From NCBI GenBank assembly GCA_027488715.1, contig JAIYBD010000050.1:1-6356 (forward strand): a DNA stretch of 6,356 nt, given 5' to 3'. Source of the stretch: Bacteroidota bacterium. GTDB taxonomy: Bacteria; Bacteroidota; Bacteroidia; UBA7662; CANHCV01. The translations under genes were made by a program, and so were the position numbers. The notes beneath the pieces were generated by a model. That model saw only the letters and a program-made list of their open reading frames with translations, made no database searches and had not been told where the DNA came from. Shown piece after piece: positions 1 through 6,356 of this stretch (position 1 is its first letter; every line of letters begins with the position of its first letter).

Positions 1-1277
1 AACGAATTTGGAACTGACTTTTCCTCAGGCACTTGCACTTTGATGTAGTTTTCAGTAAATCCATAGCGAAAACCCTGCTTCACTTCGTGTTCAACCAAAA
101 TGGTTTTACTACTTCCTATCTGACTTTCGTAAAAGGCACGTTTCTTTTTTTCACTGAGCGATTGCAATTGCCGAGTTCGCTCTTCCCGAATGGGATAAGG
201 CACCGATTCCGGCAAATTTGCAGCTTCGGTATTGGCTCTTTCCGAAAACGTAAAGGCATGAATGTAGCTGATGGGCAAGCTATGTAGAAAATCGAAAGTA
301 GCTCGAAATTCCGCTTCCGTTTCACCCGGGAACCCAGTAATCACATCAACGCCAATGCACGCATCGGACATTTTTTCTTTGATCTGTTCGATGCGGGAAC
401 GGTACAGCGCCGTTTTGTACCGACGGTGCATCTTCTTTAAAATAACATCGCTTCCACTTTGCAAGGGAAGGTGAAAATGAGGGACAAACTTTTTTGATGA
501 AGCCAACCAATCGATGATTTCTTCTTTCAATAAATTAGGTTCAATGCTGGAAATTCGGAATCGATCAATTCCTTCGACCTGATCGAGCGCTTTTACCAAA
601 TCGAAAAAGGTACCATGCACCCGATGGCGCTCGCCCACTTCCCCGTTCAATCCAAAATCGCCAATATTAACGCCGGTAAGTACAATTTCTCTGACTCCTT
701 TTTCGGCGATTTCGCGCGCTTGTTGCAGTACGCTTTCAATGCTTGAACTTCGACTGTTTCCGCGCGCAAGGGGAATGGTACAAAAGGCGCAATGGTAGTT
801 GCACCCGTCTTGAACCTTCAAAAACGTTCGGGTGCGATCGCCCCACGAATACGAGGGAACAAATTCCTTCACCGTTTCAATCTTAGAGTCGAGAATTTTT
901 CCTTGTTCTGGATTCGAACTCCAAGATTCTACATGTTGGTACAAATTGAACTTCTCCCCCGCCCCTAAAACCAAATTTACGCCCTCAATTTTCGAAATTT
1001 CTTCCGGCTTGAGTTGGGCGTAACAGCCAATCACGGCCACAAAAGCATTGGGAGAAAGGCGCTTGGCCTGTCGAACAATGTTTCTGCACTTTTTATCGGC
1101 TTGGTCGGTAACGGAACAGGTATTGATAACCACCACATCGGCACCTTGTTCAAATTCAACTTTTTGGTAGCCATTTTCAATGAAGGTTCGCGCAATCCCA
1201 CTGGTTTCAGAGAAATTGAGCTTGCACCCCAACGTGTAAAAGGCGATGGTTTTATCGGAACAGACCGGGTGAATCAT
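1..1277 (-). CDS. mtaB: tRNA (t6A37) methylthiotransferase MtaB, 3' end cut by window edge
   Basis: This is a radical-SAM methylthiotransferase that converts N6-threonylcarbamoyladenosine at position 37 of ANN-decoding tRNAs to its 2-methylthio form. I translated 425 residues by hand with no stop before the window ends. The N-terminal MTTase domain (about 10-125) has its three cluster cysteines: C18 in LGCKLN, C54 in NTCSVT and C85 in GCYAQ. The radical-SAM core (about 148-375) carries CNYHCAFC with C159, C163 and C166, followed by TIPLARGNSRS. The end (about 380 onward) looks like a TRAM RNA-binding domain. The LGCKLN and KKCR motifs favour MtaB (B. subtilis YqeV type) over MiaB or RimO. Family members are about 430-450 residues, so probably only a short tail is missing. 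The ATG at 1277 overlaps the dehydrogenase stop by four bases (ATGA), which fixes the start and suggests coupled translation. Family assignment is firm; the exact tRNA substrate is inferred from the family. Confidence 0.93.
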   Translation of the reverse strand, partial: MIHPVCSDKTIAFYTLGCKLNFSETSGIARTFIENGYQKVEFEQGADVVVINTCSVTDQADKKCRNIVRQAKRLSPNAFVAVIGCYAQLKPEEISKIEGVNLVLGAGEKFNLYQHVESWSSNPEQGKILDSKIETVKEFVPSYSWGDRTRTFLKVQDGCNYHCAFCTIPLARGNSRSSSIESVLQQAREIAEKGVREIVLTGVNIGDFGLNGEVGERHRVHGTFFDLVKALDQVEGIDRFRISSIEPNLLKEEIIDWLASSKKFVPHFHLPLQSGSDVILKKMHRRYKTALYRSRIEQIKEKMSDACIGVDVITGFPGETEAEFRATFDFLHSLPISYIHAFTFSERANTEAANLPESVPYPIREERTRQLQSLSEKKKRAFYESQIGSSKTILVEHEVKQGFRYGFTENYIKVQVPEEKSVPNS

Positions 1278-2026
1278 GCTTGTCGTTTTACCAACTGACT
1301 GCTTCCTTGGGCTTTGGGAAAAATCACCACGTCGGCAATCACCACGTGTTCGGGTGCACTTACCACGTATCCCAACGTATCGGCGATATCCTCGGCCGTG
1401 AGGGGTTGAAATCCTTCGTACACTTTCTGGGCGCGTTCTTCATCCCCTTTAAATCTTACCAAACTGAATTCCGTCTCTACCAAACCGGGAGCAATGGAAC
1501 TCACTTTGATGCCATGGGGATACAAATCGGCCCGCATTCCGCGCGTAATGGCATCGGCAGCGTGTTTCACACCGCAATACACATTTCCATTCGGATAAAC
1601 TTCTTTTCCAGCGATGGAGGTGATGTTGATGATGTGTCCTTGGTTCCGACTTACCATCACTTCCATGATGGGTTTGGACACCAACAACAACCCTTTTAAA
1701 TTCGAATCGATCATGGCCACCCAATCGGTGGTAGATCCTTGATGGATAGGTTCCAATCCGTGTGCACCACCGGCATTATTGACGAGAACATCAACGTTTT
1801 TCCAATCTGAAGGGAGAGAATTCCATGCTTCTTGAACTTGGCTTTCCGATGCGACATCAAAGACCAAAACTTTTGCTTTTCGGCCCAGGTTTTCAATTTG
1901 ATGTTGAAGGGAGATGAGCCGCTCTTCGCGACGTCCGCATACAATGCAATCGTATCCCAAGGCGGCTAACTTCAATGCTGAAGCTCTTCCAATTCCCGAA
2001 GAAGCACCCGTGATGAAAGCAATCAT
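1274..2026 (-). CDS. short-chain dehydrogenase/reductase, YdfG-like
   Basis: This 250-residue classical SDR is the usual family length. It has the cofactor motif GASSGIG at residues 7-13, the basic GRR at 31-33 that favours NADP(H), NNAG at 83-86 and a complete catalytic set: N109, S137 (in NITSIAG), Y150 and K154 (YCGVK). Several stretches resemble E. coli YdfG, an NADP-dependent 3-hydroxy acid (serine/allo-threonine) dehydrogenase also known to reduce malonic semialdehyde: the region around LVNNAG, GHIINI, the PGLVETEFS segment and VRFKGD. There is no signal peptide, so it should be cytosolic. The start lies 2 bases after the porT stop and the end overlaps mtaB by 4 bases, so it is probably co-transcribed and coupled. 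The SDR call is firm; the 3-hydroxy acid substrate is inferred from remembered similarity, and nothing nearby identifies a pathway. Confidence 0.9.
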   Translation of the reverse strand: MIAFITGASSGIGRASALKLAALGYDCIVCGRREERLISLQHQIENLGRKAKVLVFDVASESQVQEAWNSLPSDWKNVDVLVNNAGGAHGLEPIHQGSTTDWVAMIDSNLKGLLLVSKPIMEVMVSRNQGHIINITSIAGKEVYPNGNVYCGVKHAADAITRGMRADLYPHGIKVSSIAPGLVETEFSLVRFKGDEERAQKVYEGFQPLTAEDIADTLGYVVSAPEHVVIADVVIFPKAQGSSQLVKRQA

Positions 2027-2028
2027 GA

Positions 2029-2718
2029 TTATTGAAAAATAAACGTTAAAAAGATGGTTCGAGCTCCTAATTTGCTGATCGAAGAACTGTAAACATGATT
2101 CTCAGGTACTAAAATATTCCCCATCAACTGCTGAACTTTAATTTCAGGCGAAAGTTTGAAGTAAGGAAAATACAAATCAAACCCTAAACCGTATTCGATG
2201 CCGATGTTTTGACGGGTAATTTTCAAACGATCAATCTCGTCACGAACTCGCTCCTCGCTCGACATATCGATGTTGAAGCTACCACCCGCAATGGTGTACA
2301 AACGGTAATTCCCAACACGATTTCCGCGGTACTTTAACGTAACAGGAAAAGTAAGGTCGATGGTTTCCAACTGTTTATTGGCATTCTTGGCAGAATTCGC
2401 AAAGTTGTAATACATCCCACGGTTGATGAAGTTCAAAGAAGGAATAAAACGAGCGGTAAAGGCATCATTCATTCTTATTTCAGATACCACTCCAAATTGA
2501 AATCCAGGACGATGATCGGGTTCAATCGACAACAAGGTATCGTTCTTAGCAAATCCAGCACTAAACGTGGGTTGCAATACCGATGTATTGAAACCGAAAT
2601 GAAATCCCCAATGCAACAATCCATCATCGTATTTCGGATTATTCTGTTGGGCATTGACCTGAGAAAAACCAGCTAATGAGCCGAGTAGGAAAGTGCAGGA
2701 TAAAATTATTTTTTTCAT
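2029..2718 (-). CDS. porT: type IX secretion / gliding protein PorT (SprT) family
   Basis: This 229-residue exported protein matches my memory of PorT (P. gingivalis) and SprT (F. johnsoniae), needed for type IX secretion and, in gliders, motility. A signal peptide is clear: MKK, a hydrophobic stretch at about 4-18, then likely cleavage near FSQVNAQ (about 20-24). No lipobox is seen. The mature part alternates polar and hydrophobic or aromatic residues as in a small outer-membrane beta barrel (outer membrane beta-barrel domain family). Recognisable pieces are LHWGFHFGFN (35-44), the FPVTLKYRG segment (124-132), and FPYFKLSPEIK (184-194) followed by YSSSISKL (210-217). It ends in alternating hydrophobics, TIFLTFIFQ. 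The start ATG at 2718 overlaps the ubiE stop as ATGA. To my recollection ubiE next to porT is a recurring arrangement in Flavobacteria, which supports the call. A generic PorT-domain barrel without a secretion role is the main alternative. Confidence 0.82.
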   Translation of the reverse strand: MKKIILSCTFLLGSLAGFSQVNAQQNNPKYDDGLLHWGFHFGFNTSVLQPTFSAGFAKNDTLLSIEPDHRPGFQFGVVSEIRMNDAFTARFIPSLNFINRGMYYNFANSAKNANKQLETIDLTFPVTLKYRGNRVGNYRLYTIAGGSFNIDMSSEERVRDEIDRLKITRQNIGIEYGLGFDLYFPYFKLSPEIKVQQLMGNILVPENHVYSSSISKLGARTIFLTFIFQ

Positions 2719-3446
2719 TTTTGACCGATGTAGAGGGTACTTATTCCAAAGGTAAGTCGATTTTGTTGATTTTCGCGAAAACCAACCTTGTTCATGATGT
2801 TGAGAAAGTTTTGTCCTTCGGGGAAAGCTTGAACGCTTTCGGGCAAATAAGCGTAGGCAGATTCATCTTTGGAGATGAGTTTCCCAACTGTAGGAAGAAT
2901 AAAACGAGAATAGAACCCGAACAATTGCTTTACGGGAAAAACCGTGGGTTTACTAAATTCAAGAACCACCAATTTCCCGCCGGGCTTCAATACGCGCAAC
3001 AACTCGCTCAATCCTTTTTCTAAATTTTCGAAGTTGCGAACCCCAAAAGCCACCATGGCTACATCAAACGTTTCATTCGGATAATGGATGTTCTCACTAT
3101 CGCCTTGCTCTAATCGAATGATGGTGGAAAGCCCTTCTTTCTGAACTTTTACTCGCCCAAATTGCAGCATGCCTTCGCTCAAATCGATTCCAACAATTTC
3201 TTTCGCACGATTTTCTTTTCCGGCCGCAATGGCCAAATCGGCCGTTCCGGTAGCCATATCCAAAATACTTGAAGGTTGACCCTTCATCACTTCTCGAATG
3301 GCTTTCTTTCTCCAGGAAATATCAATTCCGAAAGAAAGAAGTCGATTCAACAAATCGTACTTGGGCGAAATGTGGTCGAACATGTCGGAAACCTGTTGTT
3401 TCTTGGTTCCGTCTTGGGTGGGGTATGGTTTTACAGGTGTGCCCAT
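2715..3446 (-). CDS. ubiE: demethylmenaquinone methyltransferase (MenG/UbiE)
   Basis: This SAM-dependent C-methyltransferase makes menaquinone from demethylmenaquinone, the last step of the pathway. In Bacteroidota, which generally use menaquinone and not ubiquinone, the MenG activity is the relevant one. The 243 residues match the family length. Features in order: the N-terminal MFDHISPKYDLLN signature (22-34), ISWRKKA (43-49), SAM motif I LDMATGTADLA (62-72), VGIDLS (85-90) where the acidic residue should contact the SAM ribose, VAFGVRN (132-138), the LLRVLKPGGKLVVLEFSKP region (149-167) and the C-terminal LTFGIS segment. I chose the ATG at 3446, which shares one base with the leuS stop (TAATG). 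A longer reading back to an ATG at 3515 would add 23 residues that only mirror leuS codons and have no family counterpart. The 3' end overlaps porT by four bases. Confidence 0.94.
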   Translation of the reverse strand: MGTPVKPYPTQDGTKKQQVSDMFDHISPKYDLLNRLLSFGIDISWRKKAIREVMKGQPSSILDMATGTADLAIAAGKENRAKEIVGIDLSEGMLQFGRVKVQKEGLSTIIRLEQGDSENIHYPNETFDVAMVAFGVRNFENLEKGLSELLRVLKPGGKLVVLEFSKPTVFPVKQLFGFYSRFILPTVGKLISKDESAYAYLPESVQAFPEGQNFLNIMNKVGFRENQQNRLTFGISTLYIGQK

Positions 3447-6193
3447 TAGAGTACAATATTGATGATTTTTCCAGGAACAACGATCACATTTTTGGGAGCA
3501 TTTCCTTCCGTCCATTTTTGAACTTCTGGCAAGGCCAAAGCCAAATCGCGCGCTTCATCTTTGGAAACATTTTTTCCAACTAAAAGTTCTGCTCGTTTTT
3601 TTCCGTTGATCATGATGGGATACAAAACGTTACTTTCTTCTAAAAATTTGGATTCAAACTGTGGCCAAGATTGCTGATGAACGCTCTCGGGGTGCCCCAA
3701 CAAATGCCACAATCGCTCCGCGATGTGAGGCGCAAAGGGGGCCAATAAAATCGTTAATGGCTCCAAAACCGAACGTTTGCGGCATTGAAAATCGCTCAAC
3801 TCATTGGTAGCAATCATGAAGGCCGCCACGCTGGTGTTGTAACTGAATCGCTCGATATCTTCGGTAATTTTTTTGATGGTTTTATGAAGCGTTTTCAATT
3901 CGGCTTCGGTTGGGGTTTCATCGGTTACGGTGAAAACGCCTTCATTTCCGTGGAACAACCTCCAAAACTTCTTCAAGAAACGGTAAACTCCTTCAATTCC
4001 TTTGGTGTCCCAAGGTTTCGACATTTCGATGGGGCCCAAAAACATCTCGTACAAGCGAAGCGTATCGGCTCCGTATTGGGCCACAATATCATCGGGATTC
4101 ACCACGTTGAACTTGCTCTTCGACATTTTCTCCACCACCGAATCTGTGCGAATAGGTCCGTTTTCGGGAATAAACTTGGCTGAAGCCAAATCCGGACGCC
4201 ACTGTTTGAATCCTTCAACATCGAGGATTTGGTTGTCGGTTAAGGCAATTTCAACGTGCATCGGATCAGCATGGTATTCGTCCTTTAATTCAGCACTAAC
4301 AAACGAAAGCTCACCGGGAATTCGGTAAACCAACTGACTCACGCCTTGAATCATTCCTTGATTGATCAACTTCTTGAACGGCTCGTCAAAAGGAACGATG
4401 CCCATGTCATGAAGAAACTTCGTCCAAAAACGAGAATACAACAAGTGTCCGGTCGCGTGCTCAGAACCTCCTAAATACAAGTCTACCTGACCCCAGTAGT
4501 TCAGTTTTTCTGGATCTACCAAGGCCTCGGCGTTATTTGGATCCATGTAACGAAGGAAATACCAGGAAGATCCTGCCCATCCGGGCATGGTGTTCGCATC
4601 GAAGTTCCAATTTTCGGCACGGGCCAAGGGCGGTTGCCCATCTTCCGTGGGAAGAAACGCGTCGATTTCGGGAAGAATAAGCGGCAATTCAGAAGCTTCA
4701 AGCGGATGAGGAACTCCATTTTCAAATCGAATGGGAATGGGCTCTCCCCAATAACGTTGGCGGGAGAAAATGGCGTCGCGCAAGCGATAGTTGGTTTTTC
4801 CTTTCCCCATGCCTTTGGCCTCAATCGCCTCGATGGCTTTTTTGATGCCTTCGTATCCGGTTAATCCATTGAGGAAATCGGAATTGATGATTTTGGCTTC
4901 TTTGCTTGGATTAGCGGCAACTTCAATATCGGTCCCTTCGCAAGTTGCGATGATGGGAAGTTGAAAATGTTGAGCAAATCGAAAATCGCGCTCATCGCCA
5001 CCGGGAACACCCATGACCGCACCCGTTCCATAACCGGCCAACACGTAATCGGCCAACCAAATGGGAACTTCTTGGCCGGTAAACGGATGAATCACCGTTC
5101 TTCCTGTGAATACACCCGAAACAGATTTGGTTTCGGCCATGCGATCGATTTCGCTTTTGGCGGCTGATGCTGCGATGTAGGATTCTACCGCATCTTTCTG
5201 TTCGGGAGTAGTGAGTTCCAACGCCCATTCGTGTTCAGGGGCAAGAACCACAAAACTCACCCCGAAAATGGTATCAGGGCGGGTGGTAAATACTTCGATT
5301 TGATGATGGGAATCTTTCACTTGAAAACGAACCGAAGCTCCTTCCGATTTTCCGATCCAATAGCGTTGCATTTCTTTGATGGAATCGCTCCATTCGATGG
5401 ATTCCAATCCTTCGAGCAATCGAGGAGCGTAAGCAGAAATGCGCATACTCCATTGTTGCATTTTCTTTCGAACCACCGGATGATTTCCGCGTTCTGAACG
5501 GCCATTGATGACCTCTTCATTCGAAAGAACGGTTCCCAAGGCCGGACACCAGTTCACCTCGGCTTCGCTGAGGTACGTCAATCGGAAATGTTGCAGAATC
5601 GCTTCTTTCTTATCGGCTGAAAAACCTTTCCAATCGGCTGCCGAAAATGACTCTTCCAAGGTACCAAATCCGGAATGTCCATCGCTCCCTTGAGCTTCAA
5701 AATGTGCAATCAATTGGTCAATGGAACGTGCTTTTTGTTCTTTCTGATCAAAATAAGCATGAAAAATTTGCAAGAAGATCCATTGCGTCCAACGGTAATA
5801 ATTGGGTTCGCAAGTGCGTACTTCCCGATCCCAATCAAAGGAAAATCCGAGTTGATCGAGTTGTTGACGGTAGCGTGCAATGTTGGTTTCGGTGGTAATG
5901 GCGGGATGCTGCCCAGTTTGAATGGCGTATTGTTCGGCTGGTAACCCGAACGCATCGTACCCCATGGGATGGAGAACATTGAACCCGTTCAATCGTTTGT
6001 ATCGGGCATAGATATCCGAGGCAATATAACCCAAGGGATGACCGACGTGCAATCCTGCTCCCGAAGGATAAGGAAACATATCGAGGACATAAAATTTAGG
6101 TCGATTGGGGTCTTCCGTTACTTGGTAAAGGTTGGTTTTCTTCCACCATTCCTGCACCTTTTTTTCAAACGATTGGGGTTGATATTCAGCCAT
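3446..6193 (-). CDS. leuS: leucyl-tRNA synthetase (LeuRS)
   Basis: Class I synthetase of 915 residues that charges tRNA-Leu. The Rossmann catalytic domain carries the HIGH-type motif HVGH at 49-52 and KMSKS at 689-693. The CP1 editing domain (about 285-470) has the threonine-rich TTRPDT at 303-308 and GTGAVMGVPGGDERD at 389-403, holding the acidic residues that bind mischarged amino acid. FSRQRYWGEPIP (476-487) and GGSEHATGHLLYSRFW (575-590) are typical catalytic-half motifs. A leucine-specific insert precedes KMSKS (about 615-685). The anticodon-binding helices run from about 735 to 850, and a small C-terminal tRNA-binding domain ends in VPGKIINIVL. Two oddities: an insertion of about 55-60 residues at about 150-208, just before the VNWCP motif, and absence of the usual zinc-binding cysteines after TVLSNEEV (about 229-240). 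The ATG at 6193 gives the standard N-terminus and follows a promoter box by four bases. Confidence 0.98.
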   Translation of the reverse strand: MAEYQPQSFEKKVQEWWKKTNLYQVTEDPNRPKFYVLDMFPYPSGAGLHVGHPLGYIASDIYARYKRLNGFNVLHPMGYDAFGLPAEQYAIQTGQHPAITTETNIARYRQQLDQLGFSFDWDREVRTCEPNYYRWTQWIFLQIFHAYFDQKEQKARSIDQLIAHFEAQGSDGHSGFGTLEESFSAADWKGFSADKKEAILQHFRLTYLSEAEVNWCPALGTVLSNEEVINGRSERGNHPVVRKKMQQWSMRISAYAPRLLEGLESIEWSDSIKEMQRYWIGKSEGASVRFQVKDSHHQIEVFTTRPDTIFGVSFVVLAPEHEWALELTTPEQKDAVESYIAASAAKSEIDRMAETKSVSGVFTGRTVIHPFTGQEVPIWLADYVLAGYGTGAVMGVPGGDERDFRFAQHFQLPIIATCEGTDIEVAANPSKEAKIINSDFLNGLTGYEGIKKAIEAIEAKGMGKGKTNYRLRDAIFSRQRYWGEPIPIRFENGVPHPLEASELPLILPEIDAFLPTEDGQPPLARAENWNFDANTMPGWAGSSWYFLRYMDPNNAEALVDPEKLNYWGQVDLYLGGSEHATGHLLYSRFWTKFLHDMGIVPFDEPFKKLINQGMIQGVSQLVYRIPGELSFVSAELKDEYHADPMHVEIALTDNQILDVEGFKQWRPDLASAKFIPENGPIRTDSVVEKMSKSKFNVVNPDDIVAQYGADTLRLYEMFLGPIEMSKPWDTKGIEGVYRFLKKFWRLFHGNEGVFTVTDETPTEAELKTLHKTIKKITEDIERFSYNTSVAAFMIATNELSDFQCRKRSVLEPLTILLAPFAPHIAERLWHLLGHPESVHQQSWPQFESKFLEESNVLYPIMINGKKRAELLVGKNVSKDEARDLALALPEVQKWTEGNAPKNVIVVPGKIINIVL

Positions 6194-6197
6194 GCCG

Positions 6198-6205
6198 CAA
6201 AGATA
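6198..6205 (-). promoter_or_regulatory. Bacteroidota -7 promoter box of the leuS operon
   Basis: Read on the minus strand, TATCTTTG is an exact match to the TAnnTTTG -7 element used by the Bacteroidota primary sigma factor. It is followed by CGGC and then the leuS ATG. It sits in the only real gap of the cluster (39 bases, 6194-6232). No good -33 TTG-type element is visible at the expected 19-21 bases upstream. Because transcription starts a few bases downstream of this box, the leuS message would be leaderless or almost so. Such a box right at a start codon is a pattern I associate with Bacteroidota genes. A chance match is possible, but the position makes it unlikely. Confidence 0.65.
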
Positions 6206-6232
6206 GGCTGAAACCCCCGAATCGCTTGCATT

Positions 6233-6356
6233 TTATCGGTACTTTGGATTGTTCAAATAGGTTTGATCGGTAAGGGTTTTCATGAAGTTGATCAAATCCC
6301 GTTTTTCGCTGGCGGTGAGCTGCAATCCCTGTCGAATGGTGTGCATGTTGGGATCT
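6233..6356 (-). CDS. C-terminal fragment, probable di-haem cytochrome c peroxidase (MauG/CcpA type)
   Basis: Only the last 40 codons and a TAA stop lie in the window; the 5' part is beyond the right edge. The readable tail begins DPNMHTIRQGLQLTASEKRD and continues with a LINFMKTLTD segment, ending in YLNNPKYR. A Gly-Leu, a short acidic/charged helix cap, an F-x-KTLTD block and a short N-P-x-(Y/F) tail are what I recall from the ends of periplasmic di-haem cytochrome c peroxidases in Bacteroidota. These reduce hydrogen peroxide with electrons from cytochrome c, or do related oxidations. The haem-binding CxxCH motifs are not in the window, so the function is unproven. The stop lies 39 bases before leuS with no convincing terminator between, so some read-through into leuS is conceivable. 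Confidence 0.68.
   Translation of the reverse strand, partial: DPNMHTIRQGLQLTASEKRDLINFMKTLTDQTYLNNPKYR

Noticed and set aside
967..982. TAAATTTG on the minus strand, another TAnnTTTG match
   Set aside because: It lies well inside mtaB coding sequence, far from any gene start, and fits the chance rate for a six-base pattern.
33..1298. Several plus-strand open frames (33-287, 271-474, 832-1023, 1014-1298)
   Set aside because: They lie opposite mtaB, whose cluster cysteines and domain order are unambiguous; their proteins look like no family and have no start signals.
1280..1699. Plus-strand open frame of 139 codons, His/Phe/Gly-rich
   Set aside because: It is antisense to the SDR gene; the composition is what results from reading the opposite strand, and the SDR motifs are intact.
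2676..3023. Plus-strand open frame of 115 codons over the ubiE-porT junction
   Set aside because: It crosses a junction of two well-supported minus-strand genes and has no recognisable domain or promoter.
3447..3515. Longer N-terminus for ubiE starting at the ATG at 3515
   Set aside because: The extra 23 residues are Cys/Lys-rich out-of-frame leuS sequence; the ATG at 3446 gives the family-typical N-terminus and a TAATG junction.
3785..6211. Many shorter open frames on both strands inside leuS (e.g. 3785-4183, 4516-4824, 5710-5979)
   Set aside because: LeuRS is complete from start to stop with all motifs in one frame; these are shadow frames.
6206..6238. Possible terminator hairpin after the peroxidase-like gene (CCGA ... 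TCGG)
   Set aside because: Four-base stem with a loop of about 15 bases and no U-tract; too weak to call.

Overview
The window reads as chromosomal DNA of a Bacteroidota bacterium, probably Flavobacteriia-like, although the lower rank is a guess. Three things point there: a PorT-type type IX secretion protein (a Bacteroidota-specific family), an exact Bacteroidota-type -7 promoter box (TAnnTTTG pattern) just before leuS, and a leucyl-tRNA synthetase with an insertion of the Bacteroidota kind. All genes I can support lie on the minus strand, so they read from high to low coordinates. Nothing on the plus strand looks real.

Layout in the direction of transcription. 6356-6233 is the last 40 codons of a gene that resembles the C-terminus of di-haem cytochrome c peroxidases (MauG/CcpA type). 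A 39-base gap follows and holds a candidate promoter. Then come five tightly packed genes: leuS (6193-3446), ubiE/menG (3446-2715), porT (2718-2029), a YdfG-like short-chain dehydrogenase (2026-1274) and mtaB (1277 to beyond the left edge). The junctions are a 1-base overlap (TAATG), a 4-base overlap (ATGA), a 2-base gap and another 4-base overlap (ATGA). This argues for one transcription unit with translational coupling. No stretch over 300 bases lacks a gene.

The products do not form one pathway. They are a mixed housekeeping set: leucine charging of tRNA, the last methylation step of menaquinone synthesis, an inner/outer membrane component of type IX secretion and gliding, an NADP-type oxidoreductase, and a tRNA A37 methylthiotransferase. 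Two of the five (leuS, mtaB) act on tRNA. I see no mobile element, CRISPR array, RNA gene, convincing terminator or signs of recent transfer. The region looks like ordinary core genome. The points most worth a second look are the unbroken overlap chain, the near-leaderless leuS promoter, the LeuRS domain differences and the porT linkage. I found no evidence of an undescribed system here.
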